From contig NZ_JARHUJ010000009.1 of the NCBI RefSeq assembly GCF_029223285.1, forward strand, positions 186,001 to 250,000: a stretch of DNA of 64,000 nt. The letters run 5' to 3'. Below are positions 38,401-45,956 of this stretch, in pieces. Under the pieces are notes generated by a model, which was not told the origin of the DNA, searched no databases, and saw only the letters and a program-made list of their open reading frames with translations. The number at the start of each line of letters is the position of its first letter. The stretch's first letter is position 1. Both the position numbers and the translations under genes were made by a program. Source of the DNA: Paraflavitalea sp. CAU 1676. GTDB lineage: Bacteria; Bacteroidota; Bacteroidia; Chitinophagales; Chitinophagaceae.

Positions 38401-38551
38401 AAAACGACTCAAGCTGGGCGGTGTGCGTGTTTTTGTCAATGCACAGAACCTGCTTACCTGGGCCGAATTCGAAAGAGGTGATCCCGAAGTGAACGGCAAA
38501 GAATATCCCATGCAAAAAGTGATCAATACCGGTATCAATATCAAATTATAA
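35411..38551 (+). CDS. SusC/RagA TonB-dependent transporter (no STN domain)
   Basis: A 1046-residue outer-membrane transporter with signal peptide ending TWAQD. There is a carboxypeptidase-regulatory-like domain at about 37-110 (MQIKGRVLDNFGHPLAGARVSV), a somewhat divergent plug (ITVIDGIQRDIYAIDPETIESISVQKDALSSILLGQRSSRGVLLVTTKK at about 230-280, listed here only as a landmark), and the barrel ending IKL. The usual VVVTG-type segment before the plug is replaced by a longer, unusual linker (DTLVYVGKTPGSKMRV). It lacks STN, so it would not signal through FecR. The SusD gene follows 12 bp downstream. Confidence 0.94.
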   Translation: MLARYCKNILQVWCCLLLMLPAATWAQDKSAANTAMQIKGRVLDNFGHPLAGARVSVRQTGSYTITGPEGLYEINAVPGNVLVVTHPSFLVIEQKINAAAQTNIRLVPRPLPLQGAAANGISDTLVYVGKTPGSKMRVLYGEKDVKTALGATATIYNDQLTTTPASLYAYALPGRLAGLYTKQWNGWAATSGASITQGELLFDIPNQSLVGATGTSDNNEMGLSLRGQSPITVIDGIQRDIYAIDPETIESISVQKDALSSILLGQRSSRGVLLVTTKKPLQGAPHISLTAQTGVQTPLGLLDPLPAYQYAYLLNEALVNSGQSPIYTKEQFEGYRANKDPYLYPNVSWKDELIDKHSMLSRYSLNISGGSSVARYLVNLNYTDQQGMFKEGGNNSYSTQLQLKRYLINTKVDVDLNKNLNIALQIFGRIQDGNQPGAGYLNIYQNMLLLPNNAYPALNPNKTFGGSTTYQTNLYAQLANSGYILNNDKELLSTVDLTYKLDNWVPGLYFKGKANVSVLTSSVVNRSKLSPVYKMNVSGADTSYVRYGNISDQDNKFSITSSGQSWFYQASLGYNKQIGRHNIEAVTLLDQLQTTYNFDLPSKYTNVAGKVAYNFDQKYLVEGALTYSGYDRFKPGNRFFLFYAASLGWNIAEENFVKNNLPWLNTFKLRANYGQTGNANVGYFTWRPAYQDQFLSYGWGVNNVGINGVYERPLVNVNAEPEKAHKLNFGLDVAVLRNRLQVTAEYYRDEYYDLMQGRGRSVALMGNGYPAENIGRNKFTGTELTVTWQDNVRDFNYYITANANFADSRILFSDEIGRRYDWNVRTGQKVGATFGYIADGLIQTQEEAASSATVPGYTLQPGDIKYRDLNQDGIIDQFDETNIDGNKPLFFYGISGGFQYKGFNFSVLLQGVQNRIMYLNSWETEFEFGAMNRNGTLYNHHLGRWTPENAATATYPRLTYGLNPNNHLGGSTFWQHSGDYLRLKNIELGYSLPYSWTKRLKLGGVRVFVNAQNLLTWAEFERGDPEVNGKEYPMQKVINTGINIKL

Positions 38552-38563
38552 GAACAACGAACT

Positions 38564-40270
38564 ATGGTTTGCCACAATAAAAAATATACGTTCAAAGCAC
38601 TGGCTGCATTCGTGCTGGTGCTGGCCGCGGCCTCCGGTTGCAGAAAAACCTGGGAAGACGTGCCGTTGGAACAATTCACGGAAGAATATGTGTGGGATGT
38701 GGAAGATTCGCTGGGCACCAAGGCAAGGGGCTTCCTGGCGGAGGTCTATAAATTGTTGCCCGGCGGCTATAACCGGGTAGGGAGTGACCTGCTGGATGCG
38801 GCTGCTGACGACGCGATCTCATCCGCCACCGGCGCTACTGATGTGCAAAGACTGGCAACCGGCAGTTACACCTCGCTCACGAATCCCGACGATAGTTGGA
38901 ATAACGCTTACAACACGATACGCAGGACCAGCCTTTTCCTCAATAAGTTTGATGTGGTACCGCTCAATATCAAGATGCCCGACGGCAGTTCGGCCAAGAA
39001 GGCCTGGCGTTCGGAAGCAAGGTTTATGCGTGCGCTTGCTTATTTCGAACTGTTGAAGCGATATGGTGGTGTTCCTCTCATGGGCGATGAAGTGCGTCAG
39101 GTCAATGACAATGTCAGTTTGCCCAGGAATACTTTTCAGGAAACGGTCAACTACATCGTGGCGGAATGCGACAAGGCTGCCGACAGCTTGTGGCCCGACC
39201 CTATTGAAGATTCAAAACTTGGGTATGTAACCAAAGGTGCGGCGTTGGCGCTCAAAGCACGCACACTGCTATATGCAGCCAGTCCGCTCTACAATGGGGA
39301 AAACATCGAAACAGGCAATACGCTGACAGGTTATACCAATTTCGATGCAGAAAGATGGAAGCTGGCAGCCGATGCCAATAAGGCGCTGATCACTTATGGA
39401 AAGTTCTCCCTGGAAACAGAATTCAAAAAGCTGTTCATCAAGGCCGAGAGCCGCGAAGTGATCTTTGCCAAGGTTGGCGGCAGAAATAAGAATGTGGAGA
39501 CCGACAATGGCCCCATCGGCTACGCGGCAGCCAATGCCAAGGGCCGCACCAGCCCCACGCAGGAACTGGTAGATGCATTCCCTATGAGCAATGGAATGGC
39601 GATCACGGAATCTGGATCTGGTTACGATCCTGCATTTCCTTACGCCAATCGCGACCCCCGTCTTACTTACACAATATTTTACAACGGAGCATCGTGGTTG
39701 AACAGAAGTATTCAAACCTTCGAAGGCGGACTTGACAAGCCCAATACCAATGTGCAGCAAACACGCAGCGGATACTATATGCGCAAGTTTATGGGTGAAT
39801 ATGAAGCGCAGTCGGCTTACAGCGATGTGTCGCACAATGTATTGTTGTTCCGCTATGCAGAGATACTGTTGAATTTCGCCGAAGCACAGAATGAATATGC
39901 AGGGCCCGATCAGGATGTGTACAATGCCGTACAGGCCGTCCGTCAGCGCGCAGGTCTCAAGCCTTTCCAATTGGCTGCCGGCCTCACCAAAGAACAAATG
40001 CGGACCATCATACGCAACGAGCGTCGCGTTGAACTGGCTTTCGAAGAACATCGTTACTGGGATATCCGCCGTTGGAAGATAGCAGAGCAGGTGATGAACA
40101 GTCCTTTGCATGGCATGCGCATCGATGTGTCGAGTGCCGGAGCTAAGACCTATACCGTCGTTTCGATCCAGCAATCCAAATTCAAGGCACCGTCCATGTA
40201 CCTCTATCCGGTACGGTACGATGAAGTGGCCAAGAACCCCCAAATGAAACAAAACCCCGGCTGGCAATAA
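38564..40270 (+). CDS. SusD/RagB-family surface lipoprotein
   Basis: A 568-residue lipoprotein with signal ending AAASGC. Family blocks: WEDVPLEQFTEEYVW, AWRSEARFMRALAYFELLKRYGGVPL, KGAALALKARTLLYAASPLYNG, LFRYAEILLNFAEAQNEYAGPD and RRVELAFEEHRYWDIRRWKIAE. It is most like the SusD at 32224. It sits between two SusC genes (12 bp after the first, 25 bp before the second), so it could serve either. Confidence 0.95.
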   Translation: MVCHNKKYTFKALAAFVLVLAAASGCRKTWEDVPLEQFTEEYVWDVEDSLGTKARGFLAEVYKLLPGGYNRVGSDLLDAAADDAISSATGATDVQRLATGSYTSLTNPDDSWNNAYNTIRRTSLFLNKFDVVPLNIKMPDGSSAKKAWRSEARFMRALAYFELLKRYGGVPLMGDEVRQVNDNVSLPRNTFQETVNYIVAECDKAADSLWPDPIEDSKLGYVTKGAALALKARTLLYAASPLYNGENIETGNTLTGYTNFDAERWKLAADANKALITYGKFSLETEFKKLFIKAESREVIFAKVGGRNKNVETDNGPIGYAAANAKGRTSPTQELVDAFPMSNGMAITESGSGYDPAFPYANRDPRLTYTIFYNGASWLNRSIQTFEGGLDKPNTNVQQTRSGYYMRKFMGEYEAQSAYSDVSHNVLLFRYAEILLNFAEAQNEYAGPDQDVYNAVQAVRQRAGLKPFQLAAGLTKEQMRTIIRNERRVELAFEEHRYWDIRRWKIAEQVMNSPLHGMRIDVSSAGAKTYTVVSIQQSKFKAPSMYLYPVRYDEVAKNPQMKQNPGWQ

Positions 40271-40295
40271 TTACAACCACTACTAATTGATCTAT

Positions 40296-43200
40296 ATGAA
40301 CAAAATAACGATAGGGCTCATTATAGGTATCCTCGTTATGCCGGTCATCACGCTGGCGCAGCGAACCATAACCGGCATCGTGAAAGACGATAACGGGCCC
40401 GTTGCCAATGCTTCGATCACCGAAAGGGATGTGCGCTCCAATGGAGTATCCGCCGGTACCGATGGCCGCTTTAGCATTACCCTGCGGGGCAAATCCAACA
40501 TGCTTGTGGTCACGAATGTGGGTTATGTTGAGCAGGAGGTGTCCGTACGCAATACCAATACCGTTGAAATTGTACTGCAGGCCAGCCGTGGCTCGATGGA
40601 AGATGTGATCGTAGTAGGCTTTGGCAAAAAGCAGCGGATCACCAATACCGGTTCCGTAAGCACCATCAAAGCCGAAGAGATCAGGCTGGTGCCTACTGCC
40701 AACGTGCAAAATGCGCTTACCGGTCGTTTGCCAGGCTTCTATTCGCAGCAGCGGTCCGGACAACCTGGTCGTGATGCGGCCGATTATTTCATACGTGGTG
40801 TGAGTTCGCTTAATGCCGATGGAAACAAACCGCTTATTATAGTAGATGATATCGAATACACGTATGTGCAGCTGGCACAGATCAACGTGAATGAGATAGA
40901 AAGTATTTCCATCCTGAAAGATGCCTCTACGACGGCGGTGTATGGTATCAAAGGCGCCAACGGTGTACTGGTGGTGACCACCCGCCGCGGACAAAACGGA
41001 CGCCCACGGGTTAACGTTCGCTCCGAAGCTGGTGTGCAGGTGCCAACCATCAAGCCTAAATTCCTCAATGCCTATCAAACCGCTACGCTGGTCAATGAAG
41101 CCAGGGCCAACGATGGGCTGCCATTGCAGTTCACCCAGCAAGACCTGGAGTTGTTCAGGAATGGTGAAGATCCATATGGGCATCCGGATGTAACCTGGTA
41201 CGATGCGATCTTTAAGACCAATTCGCTCCAGGCCAATACCAACGTGGATATATCGGGTGGTACCAGCACAGTTAAATACTTCACTTCCTTCGGTGCCCTT
41301 ACGCAGAACGGATCGATCCGCGATTTCTCGAAAGCCGGTGGTGAAAACCTCAATACCAACTATTTCTTCCGCCGCTTCAACTTTCGCACCAACCTCGATA
41401 TCCAGGCTACCCGTACGCTTAGCCTGCGCCTCGATGTAACTGGCCGTTTCGGCATGGTGAACACGCCCAATACCAACAATATCATGGGCGAGCTATACGA
41501 TTTCAACCGAATAACGCCCTATGCGGCCCCGATCATCAATCCGAACGGTAGCTATGCATACGCCTACAATACCAAAGAGAGTTTGCCAACGCTCAATGCA
41601 CGACTGGCGCTTTCGGGCTATACCCGCACCAAACAAAACGACCTGAATATCCTGTTGGGTGGTACGCAGAAACTGGATGCCATTACCCGTGGATTGTCCT
41701 TAACCGGTCGGGTTGCCTACGCAAGTACCTGGGATGTGTGGCGCAGGCTGTTGCGCGATCTGCCACCCAGCTATCACTACGACCCGGTTACGAAGCTGCA
41801 TACCATCGATCCCAGAGGCCGCTACAGCATGCCTACTTATGCGGTGAGTGCAGGGAGCGATATCTCCGACAAGCGGGTCAATATCCAGGCGATCCTCAAT
41901 TACGATCGCGTATTCGGTGATCACCAGGTAAAGAGTATGATACTCTTTAACCAGAACAGCTACACCTTCAAGAATAATGTGCCGGAGAACTTCCGTGGCT
42001 ACAGCCTTTCGGCTGGCTACAACTTCCAGAGAAAGTATCTACTCGATGTTAATATTGGTTATAATGGGTCCGATCGTTTCCAGAGCGACAAGCGGTATGG
42101 GTTGTTTCCGGCTGTATCTGCCGGCTGGAACCTCGCTGCTGAGCCCTTCTTCGAAAAAGCATTACCCTTCATCAAGCTCTTCAAGTTCCGTGCAGGTTAT
42201 GGCATGGTGGGGTCTGATGCCGTATATGGCAACCGGTATATCTTCGAACAGGTGTACAATAATGGTGGCGGGTATTCATTTGGCGAAACCCACAGCGGCG
42301 CCAATGGCATTCGTGAAGGTATGCTGGGCAACAGCAACGTGACCTGGGAGATCAAGCGGTCGCAGAACTACGCCATCGATGTGAACATGTGGAATGATAA
42401 ATTGTCCTTTACCCTCGAGCATTTCCGCGATCTCCGGGTCGATCAGCTGGTGTACCGCGGTTCTATACCCAATGTATTAGGTATAGGAACTGCACCGGTC
42501 AATATTGGCCGCGTGCAGAACAGGGGATGGGAACTGATCGCTACTTACCAGGATAAGATCGGCGATGTGCAATTCAATATCACCCCCACCTTCTCCTATG
42601 CAAAGAATAAGGTGCTATATAAGGACGAAGCATCACAGCGATACCCCTGGCTGGCCGCCACCGGTCACCCCATCAACCAGCCATTTGGATATAAATGGGT
42701 AGGCTTCTACGAAAGTGAAGCCGATATCAACAAAAGCGCCAAGCCGATCACCGGTGCCGTAAAGCCCGGCGATCTCAAATATGCAGACCTCAATGGCGAT
42801 ATGGTCATCGATCAAAACGATATGACGGCCATCGGCAAGCCTAACCTGCATACCACCAACGTAGGCCTCACCCTCGGCGTAAGGTACAAGGGATTTGGGG
42901 CCAACATACTTTTCCAGGGAGCATACGACTATAGCTTCAGCATTGTAGGCAGTGGTATCGAGCCCTTCAAAAGTCAGTTTCAGCCTATACACTTACAACG
43001 CTGGACACCCGATAATACCATCAATCCCGCGTTTCCACGTCTCACTACCGATGCCGGCAGCGTGAACAGTGGCAGCAATTATCCATCGGATTTCTGGCTG
43101 ATCGATGCGCATTACGTTCGCCTGAAAACCGTGGAACTCAGTTACCAATTGCCCGACAAGTGGCTGCCGCTGAAAGTGAACAATGCGCGTTTCTATGTGA

Positions 43201-43331
43201 GCGGGTATAACCTGTTTACATGGACCAACTACAAAAAATACCAGCAGGATCCCGAAGTGGCGAGTGGCTCTATCGGCGACTCGTACCTCAATCAGCGGGT
43301 GTTGAACCTGGGTTTACAGATTGGGTTATAA
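40296..43331 (+). CDS. SusC/RagA TonB-dependent transporter (no STN domain)
   Basis: A 1011-residue transporter; ATG 40296 is used since the longer frame starts with TTG. Parts: signal peptide (to about 23, TLAQR), carboxypeptidase-regulatory-like domain (about 24-100, TITGIVKDDNGPVANASI), plug with DVIVVGFGKKQRITNTGSVST and ILKDASTTAVYGIKGANGVLVVTTR (about 105-235), barrel ending LGLQIGL. It follows rather than precedes its neighbouring SusD, and no SusD follows it. The next gene starts 16 bp downstream, so it is part of the same transcript. Confidence 0.95.
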   Translation: MNKITIGLIIGILVMPVITLAQRTITGIVKDDNGPVANASITERDVRSNGVSAGTDGRFSITLRGKSNMLVVTNVGYVEQEVSVRNTNTVEIVLQASRGSMEDVIVVGFGKKQRITNTGSVSTIKAEEIRLVPTANVQNALTGRLPGFYSQQRSGQPGRDAADYFIRGVSSLNADGNKPLIIVDDIEYTYVQLAQINVNEIESISILKDASTTAVYGIKGANGVLVVTTRRGQNGRPRVNVRSEAGVQVPTIKPKFLNAYQTATLVNEARANDGLPLQFTQQDLELFRNGEDPYGHPDVTWYDAIFKTNSLQANTNVDISGGTSTVKYFTSFGALTQNGSIRDFSKAGGENLNTNYFFRRFNFRTNLDIQATRTLSLRLDVTGRFGMVNTPNTNNIMGELYDFNRITPYAAPIINPNGSYAYAYNTKESLPTLNARLALSGYTRTKQNDLNILLGGTQKLDAITRGLSLTGRVAYASTWDVWRRLLRDLPPSYHYDPVTKLHTIDPRGRYSMPTYAVSAGSDISDKRVNIQAILNYDRVFGDHQVKSMILFNQNSYTFKNNVPENFRGYSLSAGYNFQRKYLLDVNIGYNGSDRFQSDKRYGLFPAVSAGWNLAAEPFFEKALPFIKLFKFRAGYGMVGSDAVYGNRYIFEQVYNNGGGYSFGETHSGANGIREGMLGNSNVTWEIKRSQNYAIDVNMWNDKLSFTLEHFRDLRVDQLVYRGSIPNVLGIGTAPVNIGRVQNRGWELIATYQDKIGDVQFNITPTFSYAKNKVLYKDEASQRYPWLAATGHPINQPFGYKWVGFYESEADINKSAKPITGAVKPGDLKYADLNGDMVIDQNDMTAIGKPNLHTTNVGLTLGVRYKGFGANILFQGAYDYSFSIVGSGIEPFKSQFQPIHLQRWTPDNTINPAFPRLTTDAGSVNSGSNYPSDFWLIDAHYVRLKTVELSYQLPDKWLPLKVNNARFYVSGYNLFTWTNYKKYQQDPEVASGSIGDSYLNQRVLNLGLQIGL

Positions 43332-43347
43332 ACAAGAACTTTGAGGC

Positions 43348-44445
43348 ATGAAGAAACCGGTCCTATTCATACTACTGACCCTACAGCATATTGTTTCCCA
43401 AGCGCAAGCGATCAAACAAGGCAGTGTCTACAAAGACACTGCCTTTACTGCTTTTTTCAATCGTGCCGAAGGATGGATCGCCAGCGATGGCGCTTATTCG
43501 GTGCAGTTGGCCGATGGCCGGGTGCTGTGGTTGATGGGCGATAGTTATATCGACCATTACGATGCGGCCACCGGAACCATGCCCTGTCTCTTCCAGGTGC
43601 GCAATTGTGCCGTGCTTCAGCCAAAAGGCGATTGGAACTGGCGGCATACGAGTACTTTACTGGGCGCCAATAAGAGAAGCTTCTTTAAGAATCATCCCGA
43701 CAATAAGTTCCTCCTCTGGCCGGGTCACGGCTACCAGCACGGCGACACCCTGTATGTTTACGGCGCCAATATTGAAATGAAGGGAACCGGCGCGCTTGAT
43801 TTTGGAAGCGGCGGTCGCGATATGATGATGAAACTGAAACTGCCCGAAGTGAAGGTAGTCGATTACGATACCCTGCCCGAAATGGGCGGCATAGCCTTCG
43901 GCATGGGTACCTGGAAAAGTAAGGACGGTTATGTATATACCTGGGGCAACAAACAAACCTTCATCAAAAGCAATGTGTATGTAGCCCGCTTTCGGGCGGA
44001 TGCACCATCCACAGCCTGGACGTTCTGGGATGGAAAGGGCTGGAACAAAGAGGTAGCTAAAGCAGCCGTCATCGGTGAGGCGCCATCAACGGCCATGTAT
44101 ATTACCCGGGTACGCAACAAATTCCTGATGGTCACGACTGAATTCAGCATCGATTGCGACGGAGGCAAAGAAATATACGCCGCTATCTCCGATAAGCCCT
44201 TTGGTCCTTTTACTGTCAACAAACGTATCTGGACGATCAACGACACCGTGCAGGGTCATTATCCGTTCTTCTATACACCGGCCATCCATCCGCAATTCCT
44301 CAACAGCAGCAACGAACTGCTCATCACTTATTGCATCAATGGATATGGAAAATGTGTACCCTTTTGTGTAGATGGAAGGGCCAACCCCAATTATTACCGT
44401 CCGCAGGGCATCCGCGTACCCCTCAAAGAATTGGGCATTCAATAA
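43348..44445 (+). CDS. Exported five-bladed propeller protein (DUF4185/DUF5005-like)
   Basis: A 365-residue secreted protein (signal ending VSQAQ). The propeller includes LADGRVLWLMGDSYIDHYD, VYTWGNKQTF, MYITRVRNKFLMVTTEF, ISDKPFGPFTVNKRIW and a C-terminal HPQFLNSSNELLITYCING. This is the layout of DUF4185/DUF5005 proteins distantly related to GH43/GH117 and to the two propellers at 15-18 kb. Acidic residues D68 and D72 near MGDSYIDHYD could be functional, but the catalytic set is not established. Its location after SusC and before the SGNH hydrolase suggests it processes the PUL substrate. Confidence 0.85.
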   Translation: MKKPVLFILLTLQHIVSQAQAIKQGSVYKDTAFTAFFNRAEGWIASDGAYSVQLADGRVLWLMGDSYIDHYDAATGTMPCLFQVRNCAVLQPKGDWNWRHTSTLLGANKRSFFKNHPDNKFLLWPGHGYQHGDTLYVYGANIEMKGTGALDFGSGGRDMMMKLKLPEVKVVDYDTLPEMGGIAFGMGTWKSKDGYVYTWGNKQTFIKSNVYVARFRADAPSTAWTFWDGKGWNKEVAKAAVIGEAPSTAMYITRVRNKFLMVTTEFSIDCDGGKEIYAAISDKPFGPFTVNKRIWTINDTVQGHYPFFYTPAIHPQFLNSSNELLITYCINGYGKCVPFCVDGRANPNYYRPQGIRVPLKELGIQ

Positions 44446-44512
44446 AAAAGCCAACCAGGCGGATACCTTCGATAGCGGTATTAATGCCTTTGGGTTACAT
44501 ACTTGCATGCAT

Positions 44513-45919
44513 ATGAAAAACTTCCATAAAAAGACATTGGCGGCGTTTACTGCCCTCTGCGGTCTGGTGGCCCAGCCCATGGCAGCCAAAGCCCAGGTAG
44601 CGCCCTTTAAGACAGGCGATAGGGTGGTGTTTGTCGGCAACAGCATCACCGATGGTGGCCATTACCACTCGTATGTATGGTTGTATTACATGACTCGTTT
44701 TCCCAAACAACGCATCGATGTGTTCAATGCGGGGATCGGCGGCGATGTGGCTGCGCAGATCAACAGCCGTTTCGAAGGAGATGTGTTACCAAAGAAGCCA
44801 ACGGTGATTGCGCTCACCTTTGGCATGAACGATACGAAGTATTTCGAGTACCTGCGTCCCGGCGCCGATGAAATGGCGGCGAAAGCAGTACAAACATCTT
44901 TTGAAAGTTACCAGCAGATAGAAAAGAAATTACAGGCGCTGCCTGCTGTGCGTAAAATATTGATGGCATCATCGCCTTACGATGAAACCGTAAAAGGCAA
45001 GGGCAACTACTATCCCGGTAAAAGCAAGGCCATGCTAAAAGTTGCCGAATTCCAGGAAGCAGCGGCAAAAAAGAATAACTGGACGTTCTTCGATTTCAAC
45101 CGGCCCATGACGGCCATCAATCAACAGTTCCAGCAAAAGGACTCTACCTTTACCATCTGCGGTGGCGACCGTGTGCACCCGGGGCAGGATGGGCATATGG
45201 TGATGGCCTACCTGTTCCTGAAAGCCCAGGGATTTTCCAATAAAGAAGTGGCCGATGTAGTGATCGATGCGCAGCAGAAGAAAGTGCAGCGTACCGGCAA
45301 TAGCACGGTTACTGCACTGAGTGTTACACCGTCGGCCGTGCAGTTCAATTACCTCGCCAAAGCATTGCCCTATCCGCTCGATACCATGCCCCGCGGCTGG
45401 GGAGCTACCACCCGCCAGTCGGAGGTAGTGAATATTGTTCCTTTTACGCAGGAGTTCAACAGGGAGGTATTCACGGTAAAAGGATTGCAAACAGACAAAC
45501 AGTATACCTTGCAGATTGATGGAGAACCAGTAGGAAGTTGGAGCGGCGCTCAGTGGGCCGAAGGCATCAACCTGGCCGAGATCAGCAGAACACCCCAATA
45601 CCAGCAGGCAACAGCTGTTATGTTGCTCAATGAGGAGCGCTGGGAATTGGAAAGAAGGTTCCGCATGCATGCCTGGATGGAGTTCAATGTGCTCAAAGAG
45701 CGCGGACTGCTCAATAAAGACGATGTCAATACGATGGATACCGTGCAGGAACTATCAAAGGGCAATGGCTGGATCCGCGGTAACCTCGACAACTATTCCC
45801 GCTCGCGTATGCCGGCGATCCGTGCTACCTGGGAAAAACAGATCGAATTGCTGGTGAGCACCATCTACAGCATCAATCAACCGAAGACCAGGAAGTGTAT
45901 TATCAAACTGGCGAACTAA
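44513..45919 (+). CDS. SGNH/GDSL-type hydrolase (secreted)
   Basis: A 468-residue exported protein. ATG 44513 (or 44507, MHMK) is chosen; a longer frame would overlap the previous gene. The signal ends KAQVA. SGNH catalytic blocks: VGNSITDGG with nucleophile S44, GIGGDVAAQI, FGMNDTKYF, and GGDRVHPGQDGH with D219 and H222. Residues of about 260-468 form a C-terminal extension not found in minimal SGNH enzymes. Members often remove acetyl groups from polysaccharides, which fits an accessory esterase of this PUL. The specific substrate is unknown. Confidence 0.92.
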   Translation: MKNFHKKTLAAFTALCGLVAQPMAAKAQVAPFKTGDRVVFVGNSITDGGHYHSYVWLYYMTRFPKQRIDVFNAGIGGDVAAQINSRFEGDVLPKKPTVIALTFGMNDTKYFEYLRPGADEMAAKAVQTSFESYQQIEKKLQALPAVRKILMASSPYDETVKGKGNYYPGKSKAMLKVAEFQEAAAKKNNWTFFDFNRPMTAINQQFQQKDSTFTICGGDRVHPGQDGHMVMAYLFLKAQGFSNKEVADVVIDAQQKKVQRTGNSTVTALSVTPSAVQFNYLAKALPYPLDTMPRGWGATTRQSEVVNIVPFTQEFNREVFTVKGLQTDKQYTLQIDGEPVGSWSGAQWAEGINLAEISRTPQYQQATAVMLLNEERWELERRFRMHAWMEFNVLKERGLLNKDDVNTMDTVQELSKGNGWIRGNLDNYSRSRMPAIRATWEKQIELLVSTIYSINQPKTRKCIIKLAN

Positions 45920-45956
45920 GCCATCGCGTACCCAACAATTACCATAACCAACCTTC

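Noticed and set aside
39269-41183. Two long minus-strand open frames (332 and 333 codons) across SusD and SusC
   Set aside because: They lie antisense to strongly recognised plus-strand genes, have no recognisable protein content, and arise from codon bias of the real genes.
44372-44512. Longer N terminus for the SGNH hydrolase
   Set aside because: It would overlap the previous gene by 74 bp and places the signal peptide 47 residues inside the protein.
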